Positions 37,422 through 47,229 of a DNA stretch of 64,000 nt are shown here, piece by piece (position 1 is the stretch's first letter; the number at the start of each line of letters is the position of its first letter). The position numbers and the translations under genes are program-made. The notes under the pieces are model-generated. The model was given only the letters and a program-made list of their open reading frames with translations, was not told the DNA's origin and made no database searches. This stretch comes from Campylobacter coli (GTDB taxonomy: Bacteria; Campylobacterota; Campylobacteria; Campylobacterales; Campylobacteraceae), in assembly GCA_039516895.1 (NCBI GenBank), contig CP154437.1, positions 744,001 through 808,000 on the forward strand, read 5' to 3'.

Positions 37422-38531
37422 ATGAAAAAGAAAATAATCTTAGCAGCGGCTTTGGCTTTAAGTTTACAAGCAAAAGAAGTAAATTTGGGAGTTGTTTTGC
37501 CTTTAAGTGGGGCAACAGCAGCTTATGGGCAAAGTGCTTTAGAGGGTATAAAATTAGCCAATGAAATGCAAAGTACTTTAGACAATGGAGATAAAATTAA
37601 TCTCGTTGTCTTAGATACTAAAGGAGATAAAATTGAATCTGCAAGCGCTGCTACCCGTCTTGTAAATCAAGATAAGGTTCTAGGGCTTATTGGTGAAATG
37701 GTTACTGCAAATACTTTACAAGTAATGCGTATAGCTGAAGAAAATAAAGTCCCTCTTATTGCTCCTGCTGCAACAGGAGATAAGCTTTTGGAAAACAAAT
37801 TGTATTCAAGTAGGGTTTGTTTTATGGATAGTTTTCAAGGCTCATCTTTAGCAAAGTATGCTTTTGAAAAATTAAACCACAAAAAAGCTGTGATTGTAGT
37901 AGATCAAAGCACGGATTATTCTTTAGGGCTTGCTAAGGCTTTTGAAAAAGAATTTAAGGCTAAGGGCGGCGAAATTTTAAAAACCCTTAGAGTAAATTCG
38001 GGTGATAAAGATTTTAAGGCAATAGCAACTCAAATTAAAATTTTAAATCCTGACTTTATTTTCCTTCCACTTTATTATAGTGAAGCTTCTTTGTTTGTTA
38101 GACAAGCAAAGCTTATAGGTTTAAACACCCCAATGGGTTCAGCTGATGGAGTTGCAGATGCCACTTTTGTTAAATTAGCAGGCAATGCAAGTGAAGGATA
38201 TATTTTTACAGATAGTTTTGATGCAAATAATCCTACAACCCAGCTAAGTAAAGATTTTATAGCTAAATACGCAAAGGAAAATCAAAGTAAAGAGGTTCCA
38301 AATTTTACAGCTATGGGCGCGGATGCTTATTTTGTAATGTTTAATGCTATGAATGCTTGCCAAAATACACTTACAAGTGAGTGTATCAATGAAAAAATTC
38401 ACCAAACAAACAATTATGAAGGAGTTTCTGGGGTTATTAGCATCGATAAAAGTGGAAATGCAACTCGTTCTGTAGTAGTGAAAGAAATTAAAAATCAAAA
38501 GCAAACTTATAAAGATACTATAAATCCTTAG
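37422..38531 (+). CDS. livK: Branched-chain amino acid ABC transporter binding protein LivK
   Basis: A 369-residue periplasmic binding protein, second copy after livJ (9 bases between). The signal peptide is MKKKIILAAALALSLQA; the mature part opens EVNLGVVLPLSGATAAYGQS. It has the same fold and layout as LivJ but is diverged along most of its length, suggesting a different ligand preference. The C-terminal 80 bp patch shared with livJ points to gene conversion. Confidence 0.92.
   Translation: MKKKIILAAALALSLQAKEVNLGVVLPLSGATAAYGQSALEGIKLANEMQSTLDNGDKINLVVLDTKGDKIESASAATRLVNQDKVLGLIGEMVTANTLQVMRIAEENKVPLIAPAATGDKLLENKLYSSRVCFMDSFQGSSLAKYAFEKLNHKKAVIVVDQSTDYSLGLAKAFEKEFKAKGGEILKTLRVNSGDKDFKAIATQIKILNPDFIFLPLYYSEASLFVRQAKLIGLNTPMGSADGVADATFVKLAGNASEGYIFTDSFDANNPTTQLSKDFIAKYAKENQSKEVPNFTAMGADAYFVMFNAMNACQNTLTSECINEKIHQTNNYEGVSGVISIDKSGNATRSVVVKEIKNQKQTYKDTINP
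38343..38422 (+). repeat. Near-identical 80 bp patch shared with livJ
   Basis: Partner of 37224-37303; one visible difference over 80 bases. It encodes the conserved C-terminal lobe with its two cysteines. Confidence 0.85.
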
Positions 38532-38538
38532 GAAAAAT

Positions 38539-39498
38539 ATGGACTCTACTTTATTTTTACAGCAACTTGTTAATGGTCTTAGTCTAGGCAGTATGTATGC
38601 ACTTATTGCCGTGGGCTATACCATGGTGTATGGTGTATTAAGACTGATTAATTTTGCACATGGCGATATTATGATGGTGGGTGCTTATATTGCACTTTTG
38701 TTGATAAATTTTTTTTCTCCAATTATCAATCATTTAAATCAAACTTTTTTTGGCAGTGATGAGCTTGGAAAATATCTAGTTGTTATTTTTGTAGCTGCGC
38801 TTGTAGCTTCTATGATCTTTTCTTCTATTGTAGGGATCTTGATAGATAAAATTGCTTACAAACCTTTAAGAAAAGCTCCTAGAATTTCATTATTAATAAC
38901 TGCAATAGGTATTAGCTTTTTTTTACAAAATCTTTTTAATGTGATTTTTACTTCAACCGAACAGCAATTTCCAGCGCCGCCGATATTTGAAACTTTAGTT
39001 AGTATAGGAAGTGTCAGTACAACTTTAGGTTCACTGCTTGTGCCTTTGGTAACTTTAATAGTAATGCTTGGAGTCCTTTTTATCCTTTATAAAAGCAAAT
39101 ACGGCATAGCTATCCGTGCTTTGGCTTTTGATATACAAACTGTAAATTTAATGGGAATTAATGCAAATAGAATTATTGCTATTGTTTTTGCTTTAGGATC
39201 TGCCTTGGCTGCTCTAGCGGGAATTTTTTGGTCGAGCAATTACTATTCTGTTTATCCTACCATGGGGACTTTGGTTGGACTTAAAGCTTTTGCGGCAGCA
39301 GTTTTAGGAGGAATTGGCTCTGTGGTAGGAGCAGTTTTAGGAGGACTTATTATAGGATTGACTGAGGTTATGGCTGTGGCTTTCTTTCCAGAACTTTCCG
39401 GCTTTAAAGATGCTTTTGCTTTTATTTTTCTTGTGTTTATCTTGCTTTTTAGACCAACGGGAATTTTGGGCATAAATTTTGAAAAGAGTAGGTTTTAA
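38539..39498 (+). CDS. livH: Branched-chain amino acid ABC permease LivH
   Basis: A 319-residue inner-membrane permease with about eight to nine membrane segments. It has the family opening QQLVNGLSLGSMYALIAVGYTMVYG and INFAHGDIMMVGAY, and the LAALAGIFWSS and GLKAFAAAVLGGIGSVVGA region that docks the ATPases. It pairs with LivM. Seven bases after livK. Confidence 0.94.
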   Translation: MDSTLFLQQLVNGLSLGSMYALIAVGYTMVYGVLRLINFAHGDIMMVGAYIALLLINFFSPIINHLNQTFFGSDELGKYLVVIFVAALVASMIFSSIVGILIDKIAYKPLRKAPRISLLITAIGISFFLQNLFNVIFTSTEQQFPAPPIFETLVSIGSVSTTLGSLLVPLVTLIVMLGVLFILYKSKYGIAIRALAFDIQTVNLMGINANRIIAIVFALGSALAALAGIFWSSNYYSVYPTMGTLVGLKAFAAAVLGGIGSVVGAVLGGLIIGLTEVMAVAFFPELSGFKDAFAFIFLVFILLFRPTGILGINFEKSRF

Positions 39499-39500
39499 AA

Positions 39501-40544
39501 ATGGTAAGAATTAAAATTTCGGCTTTAGTTTATATTATTTTGGCTATTGCTTTTATTATGCTTGCTCCACAATTTTTTGATGGCTATGGTATTGGTATAT
39601 TAAATCAAATTGCTATTTATATCACTTTAGCAGTGAGTTATAATTTAATCAATGGAGTCACAGGTCAGTTTTCTTTGGAGCCAAATGGTTTTATAGCAGT
39701 AGGTGCTTATGCTGCAGCTTTGGTGCTTTTAAGCTCAGAGCAAAAATTAGATTTATTTAGCTTAGAAAATCCAAATCCTATCATTTTAGCTTTGCACACC
39801 AATTCTTTTGTATTAGCGCTTTTAGTTGCTGGTTTTAGTGCTTGTGTTTTATCTTTAATCCTTGCCTTTGCCGTTTTTCGTGTGCGAGGAGACTATTTAG
39901 CTATTGTAACTTTAGGTTTTGGTATCATCATTCAAAAACTAGCGATTAATTTTCCAAGTTGGACAAACGGATCTATGGGTTTAAATGGCATTCCCTTGCT
40001 TTCAAATCTTTATTGGACAGGTGGAGTGGCAATCATATCTGTTGTTTTGATTTTAAATTTGGTTTATTCTAAATTTGGTAGAGCAATGAAGGCAGTTAGA
40101 GATGATGAAGATGCTGCAAGTGCTATGGGAGTAAATACTTTTTGGACTAAAACTCTTGCTTTTGGAACTTCTGCTTTTTTAGAGGGTGTAGGTGGAGGAC
40201 TTTTGGTTTGTCTCCTTGCTTCTGTTTCTCCAGAACAATTTGGTTTTGAATTTACCTTTATGTTGCTTATAATTATAGTTTTGGGTGGCTTAGGTTCTAC
40301 CACAGGAGCTATTTTGGGAGCTATTTTGATTATAGGCGGAAGAGAGTGGTTAAGATTTTTAGATGAAATGCAGATTAAAATCGATTTCTTAGGTATCGAT
40401 ATGGGCTCTATGCCAGGGCTTAGAATGGTAGTTTTTTCTTTAATTCTTATTTTAGTAATGCTTTTTGCAAGACGAGGGGTTTTTGGTGATAAAGAGCTTA
40501 ATTCCTTTTTTAAAAGACCTTCTAAAAAAGGATGCAAAAAATGA
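39501..40544 (+). CDS. livM: Branched-chain amino acid ABC permease LivM
   Basis: A 347-residue permease partner of LivH. Key segments are YNLINGVTGQFSLEPNGFIAVGAY, FRVRGDYLAIVTLGFG, AMKAVRDDEDAASAMGVN and the EAA-like loop FAFEFTFMLLIIIVLGGLGS-type region near residue 255. The last codons overlap livG (ATGA). Only two bases separate it from livH. Confidence 0.94.
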   Translation: MVRIKISALVYIILAIAFIMLAPQFFDGYGIGILNQIAIYITLAVSYNLINGVTGQFSLEPNGFIAVGAYAAALVLLSSEQKLDLFSLENPNPIILALHTNSFVLALLVAGFSACVLSLILAFAVFRVRGDYLAIVTLGFGIIIQKLAINFPSWTNGSMGLNGIPLLSNLYWTGGVAIISVVLILNLVYSKFGRAMKAVRDDEDAASAMGVNTFWTKTLAFGTSAFLEGVGGGLLVCLLASVSPEQFGFEFTFMLLIIIVLGGLGSTTGAILGAILIIGGREWLRFLDEMQIKIDFLGIDMGSMPGLRMVVFSLILILVMLFARRGVFGDKELNSFFKRPSKKGCKK

Positions 40545-41311
40545 TTTTAGAGCTTAAGAATATCACTAAGAATTTTGGAGAAGTTAGAGCTATTAATGAA
40601 ACTTCTTTTCATATTAAAGAGGGTGAGATTTTTGCTTTAATTGGTCCTAATGGTGCGGGTAAAACAACGCTTTTTAATATCATTACAGGCAATTATAAAC
40701 CAACAAGTGGAGAGGTATTTTTTCAAGATAAGAAAATCAATGATTTAAAACCTCACAAAATTGTACATTTAGGCATAGCAAGAACCTTTCAAAATATTAG
40801 ATTATTTTCGAGTATGAGTGTACTTGAGAATGTAATGATAGGTTTTGATAAGCAAATGAAATATAGTGTCTTAGAAGCTTTTTTGCATTTAGGACGTTTT
40901 CATAGAGTTGAGCAAGAATTTAAAAATAAAGCCTATAAGCTTTTAGAAGAACTAGGTATTAGTGAATTTGCAGATGAGAAAGCTACAAGTTTGAGTTATG
41001 GTCAGCAAAGAAAGGTTGAAATTGCAAGAGCTATGGCTACAAATCCAAAACTTCTTTTACTTGATGAACCTGCTGCAGGTATGAATTCTAGCGAAAGCGA
41101 TGAATTAGCAGAGCTTATTTTAAAGCTTAGAAAAGACTATAAAATCAGTGTTTTGCTTATAGAGCATGATATGAAATTTGTTAATAGGCTTTGTGATAAA
41201 GTTTTGGTGCTTGATTATGGTAAGACTATTTTTGAAGGAAAAATAAGTGATGCTGTAAATCATAAAGAGGTAATTGCTGCTTATTTGGGAGATTTTGATG
41301 CTAGTAGTTAA
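40541..41311 (+). CDS. livG: Branched-chain amino acid ABC ATPase LivG
   Basis: A 256-residue ATPase with Walker A GPNGAGKT, signature LSYGQQRKVEIARAMA, Walker B LLLLDEPAAGM and the H-loop IEHDM. I start it at ATG 40541, overlapping the livM stop (ATGA) with AAGGA upstream, rather than the in-frame ATG at 40532. It powers import with LivF. Confidence 0.94.
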   Translation: MILELKNITKNFGEVRAINETSFHIKEGEIFALIGPNGAGKTTLFNIITGNYKPTSGEVFFQDKKINDLKPHKIVHLGIARTFQNIRLFSSMSVLENVMIGFDKQMKYSVLEAFLHLGRFHRVEQEFKNKAYKLLEELGISEFADEKATSLSYGQQRKVEIARAMATNPKLLLLDEPAAGMNSSESDELAELILKLRKDYKISVLLIEHDMKFVNRLCDKVLVLDYGKTIFEGKISDAVNHKEVIAAYLGDFDASS

Positions 41312-41993
41312 AAATTTGCATGTTTATTATGGCTTGATTGAAGCAGTTAAGGGTATAGATTTTAAAGTAGAAACGGGTCATATAGTTTCTCTTATTGGCT
41401 CAAATGGAGCAGGAAAGACTTCTACTCTCAATGCGCTTTTAAACGCAGTAAAACGCACCGGAGAAGTAAATTTTTTAGGTTATGACACAAAAAGGCATCT
41501 AACTCATACTTTAGTGCAAAAAGGTATAGCTTTGGTGCCTGAAGGAAGACGCGTTTTTATTAATCTTAGTGTTGAAGAAAATTTAAAAATAGGCGCTTAC
41601 AATAATAGTGAAAATTATGAGCATTTAAGAGAACAAATGTATAAGTTATTTCCAAGACTTGCAAATAAAAAACATGCTATGGCGGGGAATTTAAGCGGTG
41701 GAGAAGCTCAAATGCTTGCTATTTCAAGAGCTTTGATGAGTGAACCTAAGCTTTTAATGCTTGATGAGCCTTCGTTAGGACTTGCTCCTAAGATAGTTGG
41801 AGAGGTTTTTGATATCATAGTGCGTTTAAAAGAAGAGGGTATTACTATACTTTTAGTAGAACAAAACGCTTACTCTGCGTTAAAGATAAGTGATTATGCT
41901 TATGTTTTAGAAAATGGACTTATTGCAATGCAAGGTGAGGCTAAAAAACTCATAGGCGATGACAATATTAGGAAAAAATATTTAGGATTATAG
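41298..41993 (+). CDS. livF: Branched-chain amino acid ABC ATPase LivF
   Basis: A 231-residue ATPase starting at ATG 41298 inside the end of livG (MLVVKNLHVYYGLIEAVKGI, the family's usual opening). Walker A is GSNGAGKTS, the signature LSGGEAQMLAISRALM, Walker B LLMLDEPSLGLAP and the H-loop region VEQN. The upstream TTG start would only add seven atypical residues. It ends the liv cluster, 15 bases before ccsBA. Confidence 0.94.
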   Translation: MLVVKNLHVYYGLIEAVKGIDFKVETGHIVSLIGSNGAGKTSTLNALLNAVKRTGEVNFLGYDTKRHLTHTLVQKGIALVPEGRRVFINLSVEENLKIGAYNNSENYEHLREQMYKLFPRLANKKHAMAGNLSGGEAQMLAISRALMSEPKLLMLDEPSLGLAPKIVGEVFDIIVRLKEEGITILLVEQNAYSALKISDYAYVLENGLIAMQGEAKKLIGDDNIRKKYLGL

Positions 41994-42008
41994 TATAGAG
42001 GTTGGGAT

Positions 42009-45000
42009 ATGAAAAATATTATCAAAAGTGTAGGTGATTTAAGAATTTCTATAGTTTTATTTTTGCTTTTTGCCTTATCCTGTGGTTTGGCAACTTTTAT
42101 AGAGAGTGCCTATGGCACGCCTACTGCGTGGGCAATGGTATATGATAGTTTTTGGTTTGAGTATATACAGCTTTTATTGGGTATAAATTTATTGTTTGGC
42201 ATGCTTCGTTATAAGATGTTTGCTTTAAAAAAAATACCTTTGATGATTTTTCATTTTTCTTTTCTTTTTATCTTACTTGGCTCTGCTATGACTCGTTATG
42301 GTGGTTTTGAAGGTTTACTAGCGATTCGCGAGCATACTCAAAATGCCTTAGTTGAAAGTTCTAAAACCTCTTTAAGAATTTCCACCATTAAAGATGGAGA
42401 GCGTTATACTTCTGTAAATGATCGTTATATAGGAAATTTACCTTTTGCAAATTCCTTTAAATTAAATTTAAATATGGGAGATGAAAAAGCTGTCTTAAAA
42501 TACAAAAATTTAATTTTAGATGCGGATTATGTTTACAAAGAAGACAATATTTCTTCACCTTTGCTTGTTTTGACTGTTTCTGAAAAAAATTCTCAAGGCG
42601 CAAATTTGGAATTTAGATCAGGAGAGGTACAAAATATCAATGGGATTAATTTTGCCTTTATGAATGATGATGTAGCTAAGCCTTATATTAAAATAGATAA
42701 AAATTTAAAATTAAGTTCGAGTGAAAATTTAAATGTTTTCAATATGAAAAAAGGTGAAAATTCAACTCTTAAAATCGGCGAAGAAGCAAATGCTAAAGAT
42801 CTTAGATTGTATAGTTTAGATAATTTAAATTTTGTAGTGAAATTTGCCTCTTTGCATGGAACTCAAGAAATTCAAGGTGTTAATAGGCCTCAAGATGAAA
42901 GTTTTTGGCTATGGTTTAAATCAGCTTGGTTAGAATTTGCAAGAACTGTAATGATATCAAGTTTTGGAGAACCACAAAATTGGAAAGCTTCTTGGCTTAC
43001 AAATTTTAAAGAATTTGCTATGAGTAAAGATTATCAGGCTTTGGAATTAAAAGGAGCGCATGCGCTAAAACTTCAACTAGATTATAAGAATGAAAGTAAA
43101 GAATTTTATGTATTTGAATACAATAAACCTACTGTAATAGAACTTGCTGGACAAAAATTCTTTATCTCATGGGCGCTTGCATATGAGCAATTACCTTTTG
43201 AAATTTATTTAAGAGATTTTGTTTTAGATCGTTATCCTGGATCTATGTCTCCTGCTTCTTATGCAAGTGAAATTACAGTTAAAAACAATGAAGATACTTT
43301 TGATTATAGGATTTTCATGAATAATGTTTTAGATTATAAGGGTTATAGATTTTATCAAAGTTCTTACGATCAGGATGAAAAAGGGACGATATTATCGGTC
43401 AATAAAGACCCGGGTAAAATTCCTACATACATAGGTTATTTCTTGCTTTGTTTGGGTATGTTTTTAAATTTCTTAAACCCACATTCAAGATTTAGAACTC
43501 TAGCAAGACTTATCAATAAAGATGCCTTAAAGCATACTGCTAGTGCTTTAGCTTTACTTGTAGCTTTATTTGGAGCAGATAAAATGCTTGCTCAAGATTT
43601 AAATATAAGCTTAGAGCAAAATATGCCTATAGTAGATAAAACACATGTTAAAGAGCTTAAAGCCCTTATCGTGCAAAAATCTGTAGATGGTAGAATGATA
43701 CCTTTTGATACTTTAGCTAGAGAAATTTTGGAAAAAATTCATAAGAGTGCGGACTATAAAGGACAAGAAGCAAGTGCTATAATGCTTTCAATGCTTATTA
43801 ATGTGGATTTATGGCAAAATGAAGCTTTTATCTTAATGCCAAGCAATAAAAATGTTCGTGAAGCCATCGCTGAAATTTTAGAAATTTCTCCAGAATTAAA
43901 ATATGTCAAATATAAGGATTTCTTTGATGCTAATAATCGCTATAAACTTCAAAAATATGTGGAAAATGCTAATCGCAAAAATCCGAATGCTAGAGGCGTA
44001 TTTGATAAAGAAATCATTAATCTAGACGAAAGAGCAAATGTTGTAAATTTAGTTTTTAGTGGAGAACTTTTTAAATTTATTCCTATACAAAATCATGACA
44101 ATAATGCATGGTTAGCTCCTTTTTCTGCTATTACAACACTTAAGGGCGAAGAGGGTCAGTTTGTTTTGGCGCTTATAAAAAACTATTTTTCTTCCGTAGA
44201 TACAGCTTTTCATGATGGAAATTGGACAAGAGCTAATGAAGCTTTAGGGCTTATCAAGCAATATCAAGAGAAAATAGGGCATGAGGTTATGCCTAATAAA
44301 ACGAAAGTAGAGATGGAGATTTTTTCAAATAAGGCTGAAATTTTTGTCAAGCTTGCTCCTGTTTATTTGATCGCGGGATTTTTATTATTGATCGTTCTTT
44401 TGCTTAAAATGGTTGCACCAAAGCTTAAAATTTCTCTTATATTTAAAATTATTTATATTTTAAATATTTTAGCCTTTATCATCCATACCATAGGACTTGG
44501 ATTACGTGCTTATTTAGCAGATCATGCCCCTTGGAGTAATGGATATGAAAGCATGGTTTATATAGCTTGGGCTTTATCTCTTTCAGGAATTTTCTTTTCT
44601 CGAAAAAGTCCGATTGCTTTATCTTTAACTTCTATACTTGCGGGTATTGTTTTAGCTGTGGCTCACTTAAGTGAGATGAATCCACAAATTACAAATCTTA
44701 TGCCAGTGCTTAATTCGTATTGGCTTAGTATCCATGTGTCTGTTATTACTGCTAGCTATGGATTTTTAGGGCTTTGCTCTTTGCTTGGAATTTTTACTTT
44801 AATATTGATGTGTTTTTTAAAAGAAAACAATCAATACAATCAAAGTATTTTAAGAAATATCACAGAGGCAACTCGTATCAATGAAATGTCGATGATTTTT
44901 GGGCTTTGCTTACTTACTGTTGGAAATTTCTTAGGTGCAATTTGGGCCAATGAGAGTTGGGGTAGATATTGGAGTTGGGATCCAAAAGAAACTTGGGCTT

Positions 45001-45269
45001 TGGTAAGTATTTTGGTTTATGCGGCTATTTTGCATATTAGAATGATTCCAAAATACTCTAATCAATTTACATTTGCACTATGGAGTATGTTTGCTTATTG
45101 GGTTGTTATCATGACTTATTTTGGGGTAAATTATTTCTTAGTAGGTTTGCATTCTTATGCAGCAGGAGAAGCTGCTCAAATTCCTAGTTATGTTTATTGG
45201 GGAATTGCGATTATGATCGTTTTAGCATTGCTTGCAAGAAGAAAGCGTGAGTTTGTAGGCAAGCTTTAA
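42009..45269 (+). CDS. ccsBA: Fused cytochrome c synthase CcsBA (ResB-ResC)
   Basis: A 1086-residue system II cytochrome c biogenesis protein. The N-terminal half is ResB/CcsB-like, with early membrane segments, a large periplasmic region and a segment NNVLDYKGYRFYQSSYDQD before the central membrane span. The C-terminal third is CcsA-like, with the haem-handling WWD-type motif WGRYWSWDPKETW. It carries haem across the membrane and attaches it to apocytochromes; the cytochrome c at 35830 is one possible client. The single-gene fusion is typical of Campylobacter and Helicobacter. It overlaps the next gene by one base. Confidence 0.93.
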   Translation: MKNIIKSVGDLRISIVLFLLFALSCGLATFIESAYGTPTAWAMVYDSFWFEYIQLLLGINLLFGMLRYKMFALKKIPLMIFHFSFLFILLGSAMTRYGGFEGLLAIREHTQNALVESSKTSLRISTIKDGERYTSVNDRYIGNLPFANSFKLNLNMGDEKAVLKYKNLILDADYVYKEDNISSPLLVLTVSEKNSQGANLEFRSGEVQNINGINFAFMNDDVAKPYIKIDKNLKLSSSENLNVFNMKKGENSTLKIGEEANAKDLRLYSLDNLNFVVKFASLHGTQEIQGVNRPQDESFWLWFKSAWLEFARTVMISSFGEPQNWKASWLTNFKEFAMSKDYQALELKGAHALKLQLDYKNESKEFYVFEYNKPTVIELAGQKFFISWALAYEQLPFEIYLRDFVLDRYPGSMSPASYASEITVKNNEDTFDYRIFMNNVLDYKGYRFYQSSYDQDEKGTILSVNKDPGKIPTYIGYFLLCLGMFLNFLNPHSRFRTLARLINKDALKHTASALALLVALFGADKMLAQDLNISLEQNMPIVDKTHVKELKALIVQKSVDGRMIPFDTLAREILEKIHKSADYKGQEASAIMLSMLINVDLWQNEAFILMPSNKNVREAIAEILEISPELKYVKYKDFFDANNRYKLQKYVENANRKNPNARGVFDKEIINLDERANVVNLVFSGELFKFIPIQNHDNNAWLAPFSAITTLKGEEGQFVLALIKNYFSSVDTAFHDGNWTRANEALGLIKQYQEKIGHEVMPNKTKVEMEIFSNKAEIFVKLAPVYLIAGFLLLIVLLLKMVAPKLKISLIFKIIYILNILAFIIHTIGLGLRAYLADHAPWSNGYESMVYIAWALSLSGIFFSRKSPIALSLTSILAGIVLAVAHLSEMNPQITNLMPVLNSYWLSIHVSVITASYGFLGLCSLLGIFTLILMCFLKENNQYNQSILRNITEATRINEMSMIFGLCLLTVGNFLGAIWANESWGRYWSWDPKETWALVSILVYAAILHIRMIPKYSNQFTFALWSMFAYWVVIMTYFGVNYFLVGLHSYAAGEAAQIPSYVYWGIAIMIVLALLARRKREFVGKL

Positions 45270-45724
45270 TGAGTTATATATTTTGGGTGATTGTTTGCAC
45301 CTCTGGAGCTTTGCTCCTTTTTTTGGGTTTGATAGCTTATTTGATTATCAGCGATGATAAAAAGAGAAATGTAAAACAAAAAAACACTGAAAATACAGTT
45401 CAAGCCCGTAAAATTGATAGCGATTTAAATAAGATGATAGTAGCAGCTAGTGATTTAAAATATAGCGATAGTGATTTAAAGGAGCTAGCAAAGCTCTTTG
45501 TTCAAACGCATAAACTAGGTTCTAAAACTTCTAAAGAGCTAGATGAAAAAACGAAAAATAAATTAGAATTTGTATCCGCCCTAGCTGCTAACCCTAAAGC
45601 TAGCCCTCAAACTATAAGCTTTTTAAATCAAGAGCTTAAAAAAATTTCTGCTTCTTATAAAAAAGAAATCGATGCCTATGAGCAGATGGGCTTGGCAAAA
45701 AGAAAGATTAAAGAAGAAAAATAA
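45269..45724 (+). CDS. Small membrane-anchored protein of unknown function
   Basis: A 151-residue protein with one N-terminal membrane segment (IFWVIVCTSGALLLFLGLIAYLII) and a soluble, lysine-rich helical remainder. I recognise no catalytic motif. It overlaps ccsBA by one base (TAATG), so it may help cytochrome maturation, but only position supports this. It is the last backbone gene before the accessory region. From memory this is Cj1012c. Confidence 0.75.
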   Translation: MSYIFWVIVCTSGALLLFLGLIAYLIISDDKKRNVKQKNTENTVQARKIDSDLNKMIVAASDLKYSDSDLKELAKLFVQTHKLGSKTSKELDEKTKNKLEFVSALAANPKASPQTISFLNQELKKISASYKKEIDAYEQMGLAKRKIKEEK

Positions 45725-45786
45725 AACCGGATTAATTTTTTAAATTTGCCCTTATGTCTTAAAATCAATTCACATAAAAATTATTT

Positions 45787-45792
45787 TATAAT
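45787..45792 (+). promoter_or_regulatory. -10 box for the lipoprotein gene
   Basis: TTTTATAATATG contains TATAAT about 30 bases before the ATG at 45821; AAAGGA follows as ribosome site. Confidence 0.5.
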
Positions 45793-45820
45793 ATGCTTAT
45801 TTTAAACAAAGGATTATTAA

Positions 45821-46474
45821 ATGAAAATCACAATGATAATTCTAAGCTTATTTTCTTTAGTATTTTTAAGTGCATGTGCTTTTAAAGAAAAAAAAGCAAG
45901 TGAAATAGAAACTCTTGCAAGTAATTATGGTGGAATTTATATCTTTGATAAAAAAATAAGAGAAGAGATATTGGAATTAGAGAAAAAAAGAGAAGAATTT
46001 CGTAGTAAGTATTTGGGTAGTGAAATTAAAGTAGGAAATGAAACTCATTTTGTGAATTTTTCTTATTTGAAGAAAAAATTCCCCCAAGTCCTTTCTAATG
46101 GTTGTAAATATTATCGTGATGATTATATTAATAGCTATAAAATAGGCGAATCTAATTTTAATTTCGATGATAAACCCGAATTTGCATACTATGAAGATCA
46201 ATTTAAAGCATATATGGGTGAAGAAAACTATAAAAAATTAAGACCTTATTTAGGTATGACAACTTATTATGTGTGTGAGGGTAAAAAATATCCTGTTGTT
46301 TTTGCTACCATGATAGATTATAAAGTAAAAAATTATGGATTATTTGGAGATGAAGGAAGAGGATTTAGCTTTTCAAGCATTAGTCGTAAAAGTGCAGGCG
46401 GAGGATCTTTTCATTATTTTACTAATGGTAAATTTATAAAAAGTGATGAAAAATATACAGGACAAAGTTACTGA
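45821..46474 (+). CDS. Lipoprotein of unknown function
   Basis: A 217-residue protein with a signal peptide and lipobox LSAC (Cys19). The soluble part has no motif I recognise; it contains two cysteines (CKYYRDDY and YYVCEGKKYP) that could pair. It overlaps the next short gene by one base. Because that gene is a fragment resembling the N-terminus of a lipase-like protein, this lipoprotein could be an accessory or immunity partner, as lipoproteins are for type VI lipase effectors. That is inference only. Confidence 0.65.
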   Translation: MKITMIILSLFSLVFLSACAFKEKKASEIETLASNYGGIYIFDKKIREEILELEKKREEFRSKYLGSEIKVGNETHFVNFSYLKKKFPQVLSNGCKYYRDDYINSYKIGESNFNFDDKPEFAYYEDQFKAYMGEENYKKLRPYLGMTTYYVCEGKKYPVVFATMIDYKVKNYGLFGDEGRGFSFSSISRKSAGGGSFHYFTNGKFIKSDEKYTGQSY

Positions 46475-46659
46475 TGAACCCTAAAGAACTTATCTCTCAA
46501 ATCAAAGACTATGCTAATATAGCAGATGCTAGTTATGCAATGCTTGATTTAATCGATGAGAATGATGAAAAAGGTTTTTTTGATAGTGCTTTTACTCCTC
46601 CTTTATGGCTTTATGCAGATGGGGTAACTAATCTAAAAAATCATAGTAAAAGGCAATAA
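46474..46659 (+). pseudogene. N-terminal fragment of a larger protein, possibly lipase-like
   Basis: 61 residues, MNPKELISQIKDYANIADASYAML through ADGVTNLKNHSKRQ, then a stop. The stretch resembles, from memory, the start of very long Campylobacter/Helicobacter proteins with an alpha/beta-hydrolase (lipase class 3-like) region. No catalytic GxSxG survives, so the body is missing and the next gene starts 4 bases later. It overlaps the lipoprotein gene by one base. I cannot exclude a genuine small protein. Confidence 0.45.
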
Positions 46660-46662
46660 AGT

Positions 46663-47229
46663 ATGAAATATATTATATTGACTTTTATTCTAGGTTTGAT
46701 TGTATTTGTTTCAGTAAAAGGTTGTTTTTATCCTACAAGTTATCGTGCTTTTATACCAAAAAGCTTAGATTCCGAGTATAAAGAGTTTGAAAGATTATGT
46801 AAAGAGGAAGTAGGAAAGGTAGTATATGCAAGACCTATAAAACATGGTATAAAGTTGGAAGATTTGTTTAACTTGCCTTCTACGAGTGTTAGACGTGTTG
46901 CTTTAAGCAGACATATGTATATGTTGATAGAAAATGTTACAACAAGAGAAGACGAAATTTTTTACTTACATATAGCTGGTTTTGAATATTATACAGGCTG
47001 GACAAGAAAAAGTTTTTCTATGCATGATGATTCTAAAAAATATATAAGATGTGAGCCTTTGCTTTATGGTAAAACTTGGAAAGAAAATGTTAAGATAATG
47101 GAACAAAAGGCATTTGATAATAAAGAATATATAGGCACAGAAGAATATTTACGATATTCACCTTATCATTATGAGTATAATACACTTTATCGCCAAATAG
47201 TTAATTTCAAACAAAAGAAAGAGAATTAA
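46663..47229 (+). CDS. Small membrane-anchored or exported protein, unknown
   Basis: A 188-residue protein with an N-terminal hydrophobic segment (KYIILTFILGLIVFVSVKGC). The cysteine after VKG is not a standard lipobox. The rest is rich in Tyr, Glu and Lys, with no known motif. Its stop overlaps the ATG of the next short frame (TAATG). Layout resembles the lipoprotein at 45821: small exported proteins flanking an effector-like fragment. Confidence 0.6.
   Translation: MKYIILTFILGLIVFVSVKGCFYPTSYRAFIPKSLDSEYKEFERLCKEEVGKVVYARPIKHGIKLEDLFNLPSTSVRRVALSRHMYMLIENVTTREDEIFYLHIAGFEYYTGWTRKSFSMHDDSKKYIRCEPLLYGKTWKENVKIMEQKAFDNKEYIGTEEYLRYSPYHYEYNTLYRQIVNFKQKKEN

Noticed and set aside
40064-40537. 157-codon minus-strand frame inside livM
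   Set aside because: It mirrors the codon pattern of livM, has no ribosome site, and lies in a well-supported permease gene.
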